A DNA stretch of 38,503 bases, taken from positions 1 to 38,503 of the forward strand of contig BAHP02000122.1 of NCBI GenBank assembly GCA_000508865.1. Direction: 5' to 3'. Below, one piece after another: positions 1 through 9,754 of this stretch. The position numbers and the translations under genes are program-made. The notes below the pieces were generated by a model. The model was not told the origin of the DNA, did no database searches, and saw only the letters and a list, made by a program, of their open reading frames with translations. The number at the start of each line of letters is the position of its first letter. The first letter of the stretch is position 1. This stretch comes from Clostridiales bacterium VE202-01. GTDB lineage: Bacteria; Bacillota_I; Bacilli_A; Erysipelotrichales; Coprobacillaceae.

Positions 1-51
1 AAAGTCTAAAGAAAAAGTTTAAAAAAGATTATGAAAAAGGGGAGGAATTAT

Positions 52-1185
52 ATGTCGCATATATTTTTAGCATCACCACATATGAGTGATGAAGGTTACG
101 AACAGAAGTATATTAAAGAAGCATTTGATACCAACTGGATTGCTCCTCTTGGTAAAAATGTTAATGAATTTGAAAATGAAATGAAGGATAAGCTTGGTGC
201 TAAAGCTGCTGTAGCATTATCCTGTGGTACAGCTGCTATTCATATGGCTATTAAATCATTAGGAATAAAACAAGATGATATTGTATTTTGTCAAAGTTTA
301 ACATTTAGTGCTTCTGCTAATCCTATTACTTATGAAAATGCTACTCCAGTATTCATCGATAGTGATGAATACTGGAATATGTCATCTACAGCTTTAAGAA
401 AAGGATTAGAGAAATATAAAGATAATCTGCCTAAAGCTGTTATTGTCGTTCATCTTTATGGATTAGCAGCTAATATTAAAGAAATCAAAGAAATCTGTGA
501 TGAATATGGTGTACCTTTGATCGAAGATGCTGCTGAATCATTAGGAACGACAGTAAATGGTCAGTATACAGGAACTTTTGGTGATTATGGCATCATTTCA
601 TTTAATGGAAACAAGATCATTACCTCATCAGGAGGCGGGATGTTGTTATTCAACACTGAAGATGCTGCTGAAAGAGCAAAGAAAGTATTATTCTGGTCAA
701 CGCAGGCAAGGGAACAGGCAAGACATTATGAGCATAAGGAAATAGGTTATAACTATCGTATGAGTAATATCGTAGCTGGAATCGGGAGAGGGCAGTTGAA
801 GGTACTGGATCAAAGGATAGCTAAGAAAAGATATATCTATGAATACTATCAAAAAGAGATAGGAAATCTGGAAGGGCTAACGATGATGCCAAGAGACAAG
901 TATGGATCATATTCCAACTGCTGGTTATCAACAATCCAGTTAGATAAAAACTGTAAAGTAAGACCAATAGATATAATGGTAGCGCTGGAAGAAAATGATA
1001 TCGAATCAAGACCGGTATGGAAACCGATGCACTTACAGCCGGTATTCAAGGATCATGATTATATAGACAACGATCAGATATCAGAAAAGCTGTTTAATAA
1101 TGGAATATGTTTACCAAGTGATACAAAGATGAATGATGAAGATCTGGAAAGGATCTGCAATATTATAAAAGGATTGTGGAAATAA
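52..1185 (+). CDS. DegT/DnrJ/EryC1-family nucleotide-sugar aminotransferase (copy 1)
   Basis: PLP-dependent aminotransferase of about 377 residues, probably adding the 4-amino group to a UDP-4-keto-6-deoxy-HexNAc (PglE/LegC type) in the cytoplasm. Visible family features are the SCGTAAIH turn (residues 57-64), EDAAESLG (158-165) and the PLP lysine in SFNGNK (Lys188) followed by TSSGGGML. I chose ATG 52 rather than the in-frame ATG at 31 because a strong AAGGGGAGG site lies at 37-45 and the second copy begins at the equivalent MSHIF. Its stop overlaps the next start (TAATG). About 94% identical by eye to the copy at 19876-21009, with most differences in residues 44-118 and near the C terminus. 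The exact keto-sugar substrate cannot be read from sequence. Confidence 0.9.
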   Translation: MSHIFLASPHMSDEGYEQKYIKEAFDTNWIAPLGKNVNEFENEMKDKLGAKAAVALSCGTAAIHMAIKSLGIKQDDIVFCQSLTFSASANPITYENATPVFIDSDEYWNMSSTALRKGLEKYKDNLPKAVIVVHLYGLAANIKEIKEICDEYGVPLIEDAAESLGTTVNGQYTGTFGDYGIISFNGNKIITSSGGGMLLFNTEDAAERAKKVLFWSTQAREQARHYEHKEIGYNYRMSNIVAGIGRGQLKVLDQRIAKKRYIYEYYQKEIGNLEGLTMMPRDKYGSYSNCWLSTIQLDKNCKVRPIDIMVALEENDIESRPVWKPMHLQPVFKDHDYIDNDQISEKLFNNGICLPSDTKMNDEDLERICNIIKGLWK

Positions 1186-1777
1186 TGTATAAATTATTTT
1201 TTAAGAGATTTTTTGATTTTATATTATCATTATTGGCAATTGTTATTTTGAGTCCAATATTATTGATAATTTCTATATTTATAAAATTAGGTTCAAAAGG
1301 TCCTATCTTTTTCTTCAGGAAAGAGTCGGACTTAATCAGAAAGTTTTTAAAATTATAAAGTTTAGGACCATGGTTGTCAATGCTGAACATATTGGTGATG
1401 GATTAAAAGTGAAAGAGAATGATGATCCTAGAATAACCAAGGCAGGGAAAATTCTTAGAAAGACTTCATTGGATGAGTTACCTCAATTATTTAATATTTT
1501 AAAAGGCGATATGTCAATTATTGGACCACGACCTCCAGTAACTTACCATCCATATAATGTAGGCGAGTATGATGAAATAAAGAAACATCGTTTTGATGTA
1601 AGACCAGGGTTATCTGGACTGGCACAAGTGAAAGTAAGAAATTCAGCAACATGGGATGAGAGAATAGAGTATGATTTATCATATATTAAAAATATTACTT
1701 TAAGAAATGATTTGAAAATTTTATTAAAAACGATAATTGGTGTGATTAAAAGAGACAATATTTACGCAAATAGATAG
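1185..1777 (+). pseudogene. Initiating sugar phosphotransferase (PglC/WcaJ-type), frameshifted
   Basis: Bacterial sugar transferase (monotopic phosphoglycosyl transferase) that moves a sugar phosphate from a UDP-sugar to undecaprenyl phosphate at the inner membrane face, the committed step of the repeat unit. The N-terminal part (1185-1358) has one membrane segment of about 25 residues and the GPIFFF element. The second part (from about 1328) has KFRTM, TSLDELPQLFNILKGDMS with the catalytic Asp-Glu pair, GPRP and RPGLSGLAQV. The frame breaks near 1324-1327; reading GTC-GGA-CTT from 1326 restores VGLNQKVFKIIKFRTM, the expected family sequence and length, so a single-base indel is likely. It is not in a long homopolymer, unlike most breaks here. 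If real, locus 1 would depend on the intact paralogue at 21006. Confidence 0.85.
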
Positions 1778-1790
1778 GTGGTGAATTATA

Positions 1791-3238
1791 ATGAGTATAT
1801 TTCTCAGAAAATTTGAGGAAAAAGATATAATTAATAAAGTCAATTGGATAAATAATCCCGCGAATAACCAATTTCTTCATTATGATCTTCCATTAGAGTA
1901 TGAAAAGACAAAACAATGGTATTTAAAAAACAAAGATAGAAACGATCGTTTTGACGCTGTTATTGAGTATAATGGAATACCAGTGGGGTTAATTGGATTA
2001 CTAACTATTGATTTGCAAAATAAAAAAGCTGAATATTATATTGCAATGGGGGACACTTCGTTCAAAGGAAAAGGGATTGCAACAAAGGCTTCATATTTAT
2101 TGTTGAAATATGCATTTGATGAAATTAAGTTAAATAGAATTTATCTATATACAGAAAAAGATAATATTATTGCACAACGTTTATTTGAGAAAGTAGGATT
2201 TAAAAAAGAAGGTTTGCTGTTAAATGATATATATTTTAATGATAGATTAGTAGACCGTTATGTTTATGGAATCACTAAAGATTTATTTAATATATCTATG
2301 AGTGATAAAGATTATGAAAATACACCAATACAATTTTTAGGAAAATATTTAAATAATAACTTATATATTAAACGTGAAGATTATATTCCATTTTCTTTTG
2401 GCGGAAATAAAGCCAGAAAGGCAAAACTTTTTTTTGATGAAATAGATTCAAAGGGATATGATTGTGTAGTAACATATGGCAGTAGTAGTTCAAATCATTG
2501 TAGAATAATTTCAAATATGGCTGCTTCAAGAGAAATACCATGCTATATTATTAGTCCAAAAGAGTCTTCTGAGGATACATTTAATAGTAAATTGATGAAT
2601 CTATATGGTGCAAAAATAACAATAGTTCCAGTTGAAAATGTTCATGAAACAATTGAAAAGCAACTAAAATTATTAAAACAGAATAATTATAATCCTTATT
2701 TTATTGCAGGCGGAGGACATGGAAATATTGGGACTCAAGCATATTTAGATTGTTATGAAGAAATAAATAAATATGAAGAAAAAAACAATCTTTTATTTGA
2801 TTATATTTTCTTTGCATCAGGAACGGGGACTACACAAGCTGGTCTTATATGTGGAAAACTATTGTATAATTCTGAATGTAAAATTATAGGTATTAGTATA
2901 GCAAGAAAGAATCCATATGGAAGAAATGTTGTTATAGACAGCATAAAAGATTATTTTAATTTTATTGATAAAAATTTTTCAGATGATGAAATAGAAAATG
3001 CGACTATTTTTTAGATGATTATACATTTGATAAATACGGATCTAAAAATATCTGTATTAAAAATTTGATAAAAGAAGTTTTATTGTATTATGGATTACCA
3101 TTAGATTCTACATATACTGGAAAAGCATTTTATGGAATGAAAGAATATTTAACAAAAAATAATATCAAAGATAAAAAGATTCTTTTTATTCATACTGGAG
3201 GGACACCTCTTTTTTTTAATGACTTGGAAGAATTATGA
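1791..3238 (+). pseudogene. GNAT acetyltransferase fused to a D-cysteine desulfhydrase/ACC-deaminase-like PLP enzyme, frameshifted near its end
   Basis: Two-domain protein. Residues 1-165 are a GNAT N-acetyltransferase of RimJ/PseH style with the acetyl-CoA loop FKGKGIATKA (91-100). Residues 170 onward are a fold-type II PLP enzyme like ACC deaminase or D-cysteine desulfhydrase: PLP lysine in GGNKARK (Lys207), SSSSNH (231-236), and the phosphate-binding SGTGTT (343-348). The open frame stops at 3014, but one extra T in the T6 run at 3007-3012 continues it through LDSTYTGKAFYGMK and FIHTGGTP to TGA 3238, the expected C terminus. It may acetylate the amino sugar and make or modify an amino acid for the polysaccharide; this is inference. 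Well-placed GGTGG ribosome site before ATG 1791; 13 bases after the previous gene. Confidence 0.82.
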
Positions 3239-3428
3239 GATAGTTTAATTGGATATGATGTATGTAAATAATATTATAATATCCAAATTATTTTTTGAAA
3301 TTATATTAAAGTATTTTTTTGATCTTTGTAAATAAAATGTAATAAACTTTCTAATCTGAGAATAACTTTTAGGTAATGAAAGAATAATAAAAAGATATAA
3401 AATCTATTCAAAGAGAGGTGATTTAAAG
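3239..3428. other. Intergenic gap with weak inverted repeat
   Basis: 190 non-coding bases between the PLP fusion gene and the ATP-grasp gene. An imperfect inverted repeat (TAATTGGATAT near 3246-3256 against ATATCCAAATTA near 3279-3290, loop about 22) is followed by six Ts, so a weak terminator or processing site is possible. A clear GAGAGGTG ribosome site lies at 3412-3419. I see no convincing promoter and no reading frame. Confidence 0.4.
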
Positions 3429-4388
3429 GTGAATATATTAATTTTAAGCGCTGGTACAAGAAATAAGTTAGTTGAATATTATAAAAAAGAACTTAATGGA
3501 AATGGTAAAGTTATTGTAACTGATTGTAATCCATTAGCACCTACTTTGTATATTGCTGATAAATATTATATTGTACCACGTATTGATGATCCAAAATATT
3601 TAGATATTATAAAAAATATTTGCATTGATGAAAAAATAAATGGAATGTTTTCATTAATTGATCCAGAATTATCTTTAATTGCTAAACATAAACAAGAGTT
3701 TTATGACATTGGTGTCATTCCATTTATATCAGAATATAAAATAGTAGAAATGTGTTTTGATAAATATAAAATGTTTAAAATTTGCAAAAGTTTGAATATA
3801 CCAACTGTGAGAAGTTATATAAATATTAATGAATTTGAAAATGATTATAATAATCATATAATCAATTTTCCTGTTTTTGTGAAACCATATAATGGAAGTT
3901 GCAGTATAAATATTCAAAAAATAGATAATATGTCAGATTTACAATTTAATATGAAAAAATATAATAATTTAATGATTCAAGAATACATGAGTGGAAATGA
4001 ATATGGTGTTGATGTATATGTTGATATGATTTCGAAAGAAATTATATCAATTTTTATTAAGAAAAAATTATTAATGCGTGCGGGAGAAACAGACAAAGCT
4101 GTTTCAGTTAAAAATGATGAATTGTTTCAAATGATTATCAGTTTTGTAAAACAAGTAGGATTTGTTGGGCAAATTGATATTGATGTTTTTGAAAAAGATG
4201 GGAACTTTTATATTTCAGAAGTAAATCCTAGATTTGGTGGAGGATATCCTCATGCATATGAATGTGGGTGTAATTTTCCTAAATATATGATTAAAAATAT
4301 GATGGGGAATTGTAATAAATCTGAGTTAGGAAATTATGATGAAAAAATTTATATGATGAAATATTTAGATGTATTGATAAAAAAATGA
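3429..4388 (+). CDS. ATP-grasp enzyme, CarB-like (copy 1)
   Basis: Soluble ATP-grasp ligase of 319 residues. It starts with a Rossmann-like pre-ATP-grasp domain (MNILILSAGTRNKL), followed by the ATP-binding lysine region FPVFVKPYNGS, IQEYMSGNEYGVD, the RAGETDKA loop and the Mg-binding EVNPRFGGGYP. The family forms amide or phosphate-activated bonds between a carboxylate and an amine. In this context I infer that it attaches an amino acid or other acid to an amino sugar. GTG start with AGAGAGGTG upstream. About half identical by eye to 21662-22630, which has the same position in locus 2 relative to the aminotransferase and phosphoglycosyl transferase. The substrate is unknown; annotation as a carbamoyl-phosphate synthase would be misleading because the protein is far too short. 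Confidence 0.85.
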   Translation: MNILILSAGTRNKLVEYYKKELNGNGKVIVTDCNPLAPTLYIADKYYIVPRIDDPKYLDIIKNICIDEKINGMFSLIDPELSLIAKHKQEFYDIGVIPFISEYKIVEMCFDKYKMFKICKSLNIPTVRSYININEFENDYNNHIINFPVFVKPYNGSCSINIQKIDNMSDLQFNMKKYNNLMIQEYMSGNEYGVDVYVDMISKEIISIFIKKKLLMRAGETDKAVSVKNDELFQMIISFVKQVGFVGQIDIDVFEKDGNFYISEVNPRFGGGYPHAYECGCNFPKYMIKNMMGNCNKSELGNYDEKIYMMKYLDVLIKK

Positions 4389-4444
4389 AATGATTATCAG
4401 AATATTATATCAATTAATAAATTAAAAAAGGTTAGGGTGTTGCA

Positions 4445-5617
4445 ATGAAAAAAATATGTTTTATTACTACCATTCCAGGAACAATAGAAGGTTTTATATT
4501 AAAAACAGCAATTTATTTACATAATAACACTGATTGGGATATTTCATTCATATGTGATTATAGTGAAGAATTTAAGAAAAAATTACCTGATTATATACAT
4601 TATTATCCAGTTCCAATGAAAAGAGGTATAAGTTTTTCTGGATTAAAAACTATCATGCAAATGAGAGAAATATTTAAAAAAGAGAAATTTGATCTTATCC
4701 AATATTCTACACCTAATGCTTCTTTATATGCATCTTTAGCTGGTTTTTTAGCCAAAATTCCAATTCGGCTATATTGTCAATGGGGGATGGTATTTGTTGG
4801 ATTTAATGGAATAAAACGAAAAATTTTTAAACTAGAAGAGAAATTAGTATGTACGTTATCTACATGGATTGAGCCAGACAGTTATTCAAACTTAAATTTT
4901 GCGCATGATGAGAAACTCTATCCTATTGATAAAGGATCGGTTATTTGGAATGGTAGTGCTTGTGGTATTGATTTAAATAAGTTTAATTATTCAAAAAAAG
5001 CAGAATATAATTTAAAGATTAGAACAGAGTTAAAGATTCCAAGTAATGCATTTGTATTTGGTTTTGTTGGAAGAATAACTAGAGATAAAGGTATAAATGA
5101 ATTGTTAGAGGCAAGTAAGAAAATATTTTCAAAAAATAGAAATATTTATTTGATTTTGATAGGTAATGAAGAAGTTGATAAGACAGTTAATTCAGATTTG
5201 TATAATTGGTCAAAAGAATGTGAGCAAATAATATATTGTGGAAGAACAAATATCGTTGAGCAATACCTTTCAGCTATGAACTGTTTTGTTTTAGCTAGTT
5301 ATAGAGAGGGTTTTGGAATGTCTGTTATAGAAGCTGAAGCAATGGGGGTACCTGTTATAGTTACTGATATACCTGGTCCAATTGATGCTATGAAAAAAAA
5401 TATAACAGGATTAATTGTAAAGAAAGCGGATGTTGAGACATTAGAAAAAGCTATGATAAAATTATTAAATAATGAAAAATTATGTATTGAATATGGAAAA
5501 AATGGTGTGGAGTTTGTAACAAATAATTTTGAGCAACAAACTCTTTTTAATTACATAAAAATGGATCGAGAGAATCTTTTTATCAAATATTTAAATAAAA
5601 GTAGAAGGAGAAAATAA
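4445..5617 (+). CDS. Glycosyltransferase, GT4 family
   Basis: GT-B glycosyltransferase of 390 residues, expected to add one sugar to the undecaprenyl-linked acceptor on the cytoplasmic membrane face. The C-terminal donor domain has FGFVGRITRDKGINELLEA and SYREGFGMSVIEAEAMGVPV, the EX7E-type nucleotide-sugar site, followed by VTDIPGPIDAM. The N-terminal acceptor domain starts MKKICFITTIPGT. ATG start with AGGTTAGGG upstream. Only two bases separate it from the next GT2 gene, so the two are probably co-translated. It comes directly after the initiation enzymes, which would fit the second-sugar transferase, but gene order is weak evidence for this. Donor and linkage are unknown. Confidence 0.87.
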   Translation: MKKICFITTIPGTIEGFILKTAIYLHNNTDWDISFICDYSEEFKKKLPDYIHYYPVPMKRGISFSGLKTIMQMREIFKKEKFDLIQYSTPNASLYASLAGFLAKIPIRLYCQWGMVFVGFNGIKRKIFKLEEKLVCTLSTWIEPDSYSNLNFAHDEKLYPIDKGSVIWNGSACGIDLNKFNYSKKAEYNLKIRTELKIPSNAFVFGFVGRITRDKGINELLEASKKIFSKNRNIYLILIGNEEVDKTVNSDLYNWSKECEQIIYCGRTNIVEQYLSAMNCFVLASYREGFGMSVIEAEAMGVPVIVTDIPGPIDAMKKNITGLIVKKADVETLEKAMIKLLNNEKLCIEYGKNGVEFVTNNFEQQTLFNYIKMDRENLFIKYLNKSRRRK

Positions 5618-5619
5618 TT

Positions 5620-6420
5620 ATGAAGTATAAGATTTCGATTATTATGGGTATTTATAATTGTGCTTCTACTTTAGATGAAGCAATACAGTCTTTACTGAAT
5701 CAAACTTATAAAGATTGGAAACTCATTATGTGTGATGATGCTTCGAGTGATAATACATATCTAGTTGCAAAAAAGTATGCAGATAAGTATGGGAATATTA
5801 TTCTTATAAGCAATAATGAAAATAAGGGATTAAATTATACACTAAATCATTGTTTAAAATTTGTGGATACAAAGTATGTTGCTAGGATGGATGGAGATGA
5901 TATTTCATTACCTACAAGATTAGAAAAAGAAATTAATTTTTTAGAAAATAATTCTGAATATGCAATTGTAAGTACTAATATGATTTATTTTGATGAAACA
6001 GGGGATTGGGGGAAAAGTAATGCCTTGAGGGAACCACAAAAAACTGATTTTATTAAAGGCACACCTTTTTGTCATGCACCATGTATGGTTAGAATAGAAG
6101 CTTATAAGGCTGTTGGTGGTTATTCAGAAGGAAAAAAATTATTAAGGGTAGAAGATTATCATTTATGGTACAAGATGTATTTAAAAGGTTTTAAGGGATA
6201 TAACATAGAAGAACCATTGTATAAAATGAGAGATGATAGAAATGCAGCAAGAAGAAGAAAATACAAATATAGAATCAATGAAGCTTATGTAAAATATTTA
6301 ATAGTTAAAAATTTTAAACTGAATTTTTTTAACTATGTACTGGTCTTAAAACCATTGATTGTTGGATTGTTGCCTAACTTTTTATATGAATTTATGCATA
6401 AGAAAAAAATGAAATCTTGA
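5620..6420 (+). CDS. Glycosyltransferase, GT2 family
   Basis: GT-A glycosyltransferase of 266 residues. The nucleotide-binding NQTYKDWKLIMCDDASSD (Asp39, Asp40) and the metal-binding ARMDGDD (Asp91, Asp93, Asp94) are both present, followed by LPTR, the HAPCMVR segment and the acceptor-side EDYHLWYKM. No transmembrane segment is convincing apart from a hydrophobic stretch near residues 235-255. The start ATG lies just after AGAAGGAG. It resembles 10936-11943, which shares the ARMDxDDISLPTR signature, so the two probably descend from a common transferase. Donor sugar unknown. Confidence 0.87.
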   Translation: MKYKISIIMGIYNCASTLDEAIQSLLNQTYKDWKLIMCDDASSDNTYLVAKKYADKYGNIILISNNENKGLNYTLNHCLKFVDTKYVARMDGDDISLPTRLEKEINFLENNSEYAIVSTNMIYFDETGDWGKSNALREPQKTDFIKGTPFCHAPCMVRIEAYKAVGGYSEGKKLLRVEDYHLWYKMYLKGFKGYNIEEPLYKMRDDRNAARRRKYKYRINEAYVKYLIVKNFKLNFFNYVLVLKPLIVGLLPNFLYEFMHKKKMKS

Positions 6421-6444
6421 TAAAAATAAAAGGGAGGAATAACT

Positions 6445-7173
6445 TTGATACCCAAAATTATACATTATTGCTGGTTTGGAAGAAATGATAAACCAAAAGA
6501 GGTAAAAAAATGTCTTAAGAGCTGGGAAAAATATTTGAAAGATTATGAAATTATTGAGTGGAATGAAGATAATTTTGATATTTCTAATAATGATTATTCC
6601 AAAGAAGCATATGAAGCAAAAAAATATGCATTTGTAAGTGATTATGTAAGAGCCTATGTTTTAGAGAAATATGGAGGTTTTTATTTGGATACAGATGTCG
6701 AAGTATTTAAATCTTTCGATGAGTTATTAGAAAAAAAATGTATTTTTGGTTTTGAAAGTGGAAATTATATAGCTACTAGTTTTATGGCTGCTGAGCCACA
6801 TCATTTTATTTTTAAGAAATTTCTAGCTAAATATAAAGATAGTTCTTTTTATTTAAAAGATGGAAGTTTGAATATTTTAACAAATGTTAAAATATTAACC
6901 GAATTATTAGAGAAATATGGATTGAAATCTAATAACAAATATCAAATTTTAACAAATGATATCGAAGTTTTTCCAAATGAATATTTTTCACCATATGATT
7001 ATATAAATTGTATCAATAATAATTCGGCTAATAGTTTTTGTGTACATTATTTTTATGTGAGTTGGATGCCATATAAAGTTAGAATAAAAAAATATTTAAA
7101 AAAGATAATAATTAAATGTCTTGGTAAAAATATAGCTATAAAAATTTATGACAAATATAGGAGAATAAAATGA
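6445..7173 (+). CDS. GT32-like capsular glycosyltransferase
   Basis: Protein of 242 residues starting MIPKIIHYCWFG, the typical opening of glycosyltransferases with a DXD sugar-binding region (GT32 type). The metal-binding motif is in YGGFYLDTDVE (Asp82-Thr-Asp84), preceded by FVSDYVRAYVLEKYGG. TTG start chosen because GGGAGG at 6432-6437 is correctly spaced and there is no nearer ATG. The last four bases overlap the next start (ATGA), suggesting coupled translation with the acetyltransferase. Enzymes of this family often add galactose, mannose or glucose, but the donor is not determinable here. Confidence 0.83.
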   Translation: MIPKIIHYCWFGRNDKPKEVKKCLKSWEKYLKDYEIIEWNEDNFDISNNDYSKEAYEAKKYAFVSDYVRAYVLEKYGGFYLDTDVEVFKSFDELLEKKCIFGFESGNYIATSFMAAEPHHFIFKKFLAKYKDSSFYLKDGSLNILTNVKILTELLEKYGLKSNNKYQILTNDIEVFPNEYFSPYDYINCINNNSANSFCVHYFYVSWMPYKVRIKKYLKKIIIKCLGKNIAIKIYDKYRRIK

Positions 7174-7723
7174 GTTTTGTAAAAAAGTATATGAAAAAAA
7201 TATTATATAGGATTCGTGGAGAATATACAACAGAACAGTTAGAATCTATGGGATTAACTATTGGAAAAAATTTTAAAAGGTTACATGGTGTTATTCTTGA
7301 TCCTTCTCATTGTTGGTTGATAAAAATTGGAGATAATGTGACAATTGCTCCTAGAGTTCATATTTTAGCACATGATGCTAGTACTTGTTATGAACTTGGA
7401 TATGCAAAGATAGGAAAAGTAATTATAGGAAATAATGTATTCATTGGAGCAGAAAGTGTTATACTTCCTAATTTAAAGATTGGAAATAATGTAATTATTG
7501 GAGCAAATTCCACCGTAACTAAAGATATTCCAAATAATGAAGTTTGGGCAGGTAATCCAGCAAAGTTTATTTGTACTTATGATAATTATATGACTAAAAA
7601 TAAAATTTTAATGAAAAAAGGCCTTGTTTTGGAGAAGAATATACTTTAAGAAAAAACGTAGATGATAAAAAAAAGAAACAAATGATTAGTGAATTAGAAA
7701 AAGGAATAGGTTTTGTAAAATGA
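7170..7723 (+). pseudogene. Left-handed beta-helix (hexapeptide) acetyltransferase, frameshifted near the C terminus
   Basis: CysE/LacA/WbbJ-type O-acetyltransferase that would acetylate a sugar using acetyl-CoA. Hexapeptide repeats are visible in IGDNVTIAPRVHILAHDAS, IGNNVFIGAESVIL and IGNNVIIGANSTVTKDIPNNEVWAGNPAK. The uninterrupted frame ends at 7649, but adding one A to the A6 run at 7614-7619 gives KKRPCFGEEYTLRKN then a charged helix ending GIGFVK at TGA 7721-7723, a normal tail for this family. The repaired stop overlaps the next ATG at 7720 in the same ATGA manner as its own start overlaps the upstream gene, which supports the repair. Confidence 0.82.
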
Positions 7724-8600
7724 TGTTGACTATTTTTACACCAACATACAATAGAGCAAAATTATTAAATGACATTTTTAACAGTTTAGAAAAACAGAGC
7801 TGTTTTGATTTTGAATGGTTAATTATTGATGATGGATCAAGTGATAATACTGAAAGTGTGGTTATGAATTTTTTTCATAGTTCATCATTTCCAATAAGAT
7901 ACATAAAGAAGAAAAATGGTGGCAAACACACTGCTTATAATTTAGCATTAGAAAATGCTAGAGGAAAGTTGTTTTTTTGTTTGGACTCAGATGATTATTT
8001 ACCTAGTAATGCAGTTGAGAAAATAAAAAATGTTTTAATAATTTAAGCAGAGAAGTTATTACATCTACATGTGGTTTTTTAGCATATAAAATTGATAAAG
8101 AAAATAATTTGTTGAGTGATAAGTTTCCTTTGAAGATTGATAGAGTAAAATTGTATGAATTAGATGCAAGATATGGGTGTAGAGGAGAGTTTTCTATTAT
8201 TTTATTTACACAAATTGCAAAAAAATATCCATTTCCAGTTTTTGATAATGAAAAATTTGTAGGAGAATGTGTAATATATGATCAAATAAATATATTATAT
8301 GATTTTATTTTATTAAAAGAAGTCATAACAATTTGTGAATATCAATCGGATGGATATACAAATATGCAAATTCAATTGATGAAGAATAATCCTTCAGGAT
8401 ATTGTATGTATTTTAAACAAAGGCTAGATTTACAGAATAATTTGATTTCAAAAATTATTATATCAGGTAAATATCATGCTTTTAAGTTTTTGTCAAAAAA
8501 TAATGATCCAAATCTAGTATATAATGGAGAAAATAAATTTTTAGTTAAAATGACATTTTTATTAGGTATTGTCTTTTATATTCATTATAGGTGGATATAA
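7720..8600 (+). pseudogene. Glycosyltransferase, GT2 family, frameshifted
   Basis: GT-A enzyme of about 293 residues after repair. The N-terminal part (7720-8046) has TIFTPTYNRA, WLIIDDGSSDNT, the KNGGKHTAYNLAL segment and the metal site CLDSDDYL. The A6 run at 8025-8030 needs one more A: the frame then reads EKIKKCFNNLSREV and runs on without a break into 8109-8600, which carries CRGEFSIIL and the acceptor-side GECVIYDQ. The break removes the acceptor half, so the protein as written would be inactive. Overlaps the upstream gene by four bases (ATGA). Donor unknown. Confidence 0.83.
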
Positions 8601-8638
8601 TTGAATATATTATGATTTATATTAATTAGGAGGAGTAG

Positions 8639-9754
8639 ATGAACACGATACTTATAACTGTTTTTTCTATTTTATTATGGATTATTTCATTGGTTCAGGG
8701 ATCTGGATTGGGTAATTCAGTTAATATTACTGGTAAATTTCATATATTGTTATTTATTATTTTGCTACCTATTATTTTAATAATAATAAAAAAAGATAAA
8801 TTGTATATAAAGAAAAACTATTTATACATATTATTTGTTTTATTTTTATCTTTCATTGTTATTCCATTACTATCAAAAAATACTGATGGTATTGGATATT
8901 TATCAGCATTTTTAGTATGCTATTTATTTTCAATGGTTCCTTTAAAACATAAAAATATTAAATTAATTGCATTACTTAATGGTATACTAGGAATTCTTTT
9001 TTTATACATATATAACTATACTTCTATATTATCAGGCTGGAATGAAAATTCAATTGCAATGATAGGTTTTTTTAGCTATACAATTTTTTATATTGGTTTC
9101 ATGGATGATCAGAAGAAATACCGTCGAATATTTACGTTAGTGATAGTTATGTTATATCTATATTTGTTGAATATTACTAATTCAAGATCTAGTAATTTAT
9201 TTGTAGCACTTTCAATATTGTTTATTTTCAATATTATAAGACCTCAAAACTTTTATGAAACTGGAAAATACGTATATTTATTATTTATACCCTTATTAGT
9301 AATTATTTTTGTTTTAATAATTTCTAATACAAGTTATTATGAAAGACTAAATTCATGGAGTATTAAACAGTTTGAAAAACCTATTTTTAATGGAAGAGAT
9401 GTTTTATGGGAAAGTGGAGTTGATCAATTGAAACAACACTTGTTATTTGGTACTAAAAAAATTGGGAATAGTTGGCACAATTCGGCAATAACTTGTTTAA
9501 CAGCTTATGGAATAATAGGATATACTGCTTGGATTGCTCTATTCAAAAGTATTATTGATAGAGCTAAATATTATTTTAATGATAGTTATGTCTGCGCTGC
9601 TTTAACAGCATTTTTATTTATATACCTACAGCAATCTGTAGAACTTGGATTGATAGCGACTCAGCCAAATTTGATTCCGTATGTAGCATTAGGAATAATG
9701 CTAGGTCGAGTTAGATATTTAAAGGAGAAAAATAATCATGGAAATAAATTATAA
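8639..9754 (+). CDS. wzy: Wzy-type polysaccharide polymerase (locus 1)
   Basis: Integral membrane protein of 371 residues with about ten hydrophobic segments, expected to join flipped repeat units at the outer face of the membrane. The long extracytoplasmic loop includes NGRDVLWESGVDQ, LLFGTKKIGNSWHNSAITCL and GIIGYTAW, the usual signature of O-antigen polymerase/ligase proteins just before the last membrane segments. ATG 8639 follows AGGAGGAG. It overlaps the next GT2 gene by 17 bases. Wzy proteins are very divergent, so the call rests on topology, the His-Asn loop and the presence of a Wzx in the same locus. Confidence 0.85.
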   Translation: MNTILITVFSILLWIISLVQGSGLGNSVNITGKFHILLFIILLPIILIIIKKDKLYIKKNYLYILFVLFLSFIVIPLLSKNTDGIGYLSAFLVCYLFSMVPLKHKNIKLIALLNGILGILFLYIYNYTSILSGWNENSIAMIGFFSYTIFYIGFMDDQKKYRRIFTLVIVMLYLYLLNITNSRSSNLFVALSILFIFNIIRPQNFYETGKYVYLLFIPLLVIIFVLIISNTSYYERLNSWSIKQFEKPIFNGRDVLWESGVDQLKQHLLFGTKKIGNSWHNSAITCLTAYGIIGYTAWIALFKSIIDRAKYYFNDSYVCAALTAFLFIYLQQSVELGLIATQPNLIPYVALGIMLGRVRYLKEKNNHGNKL

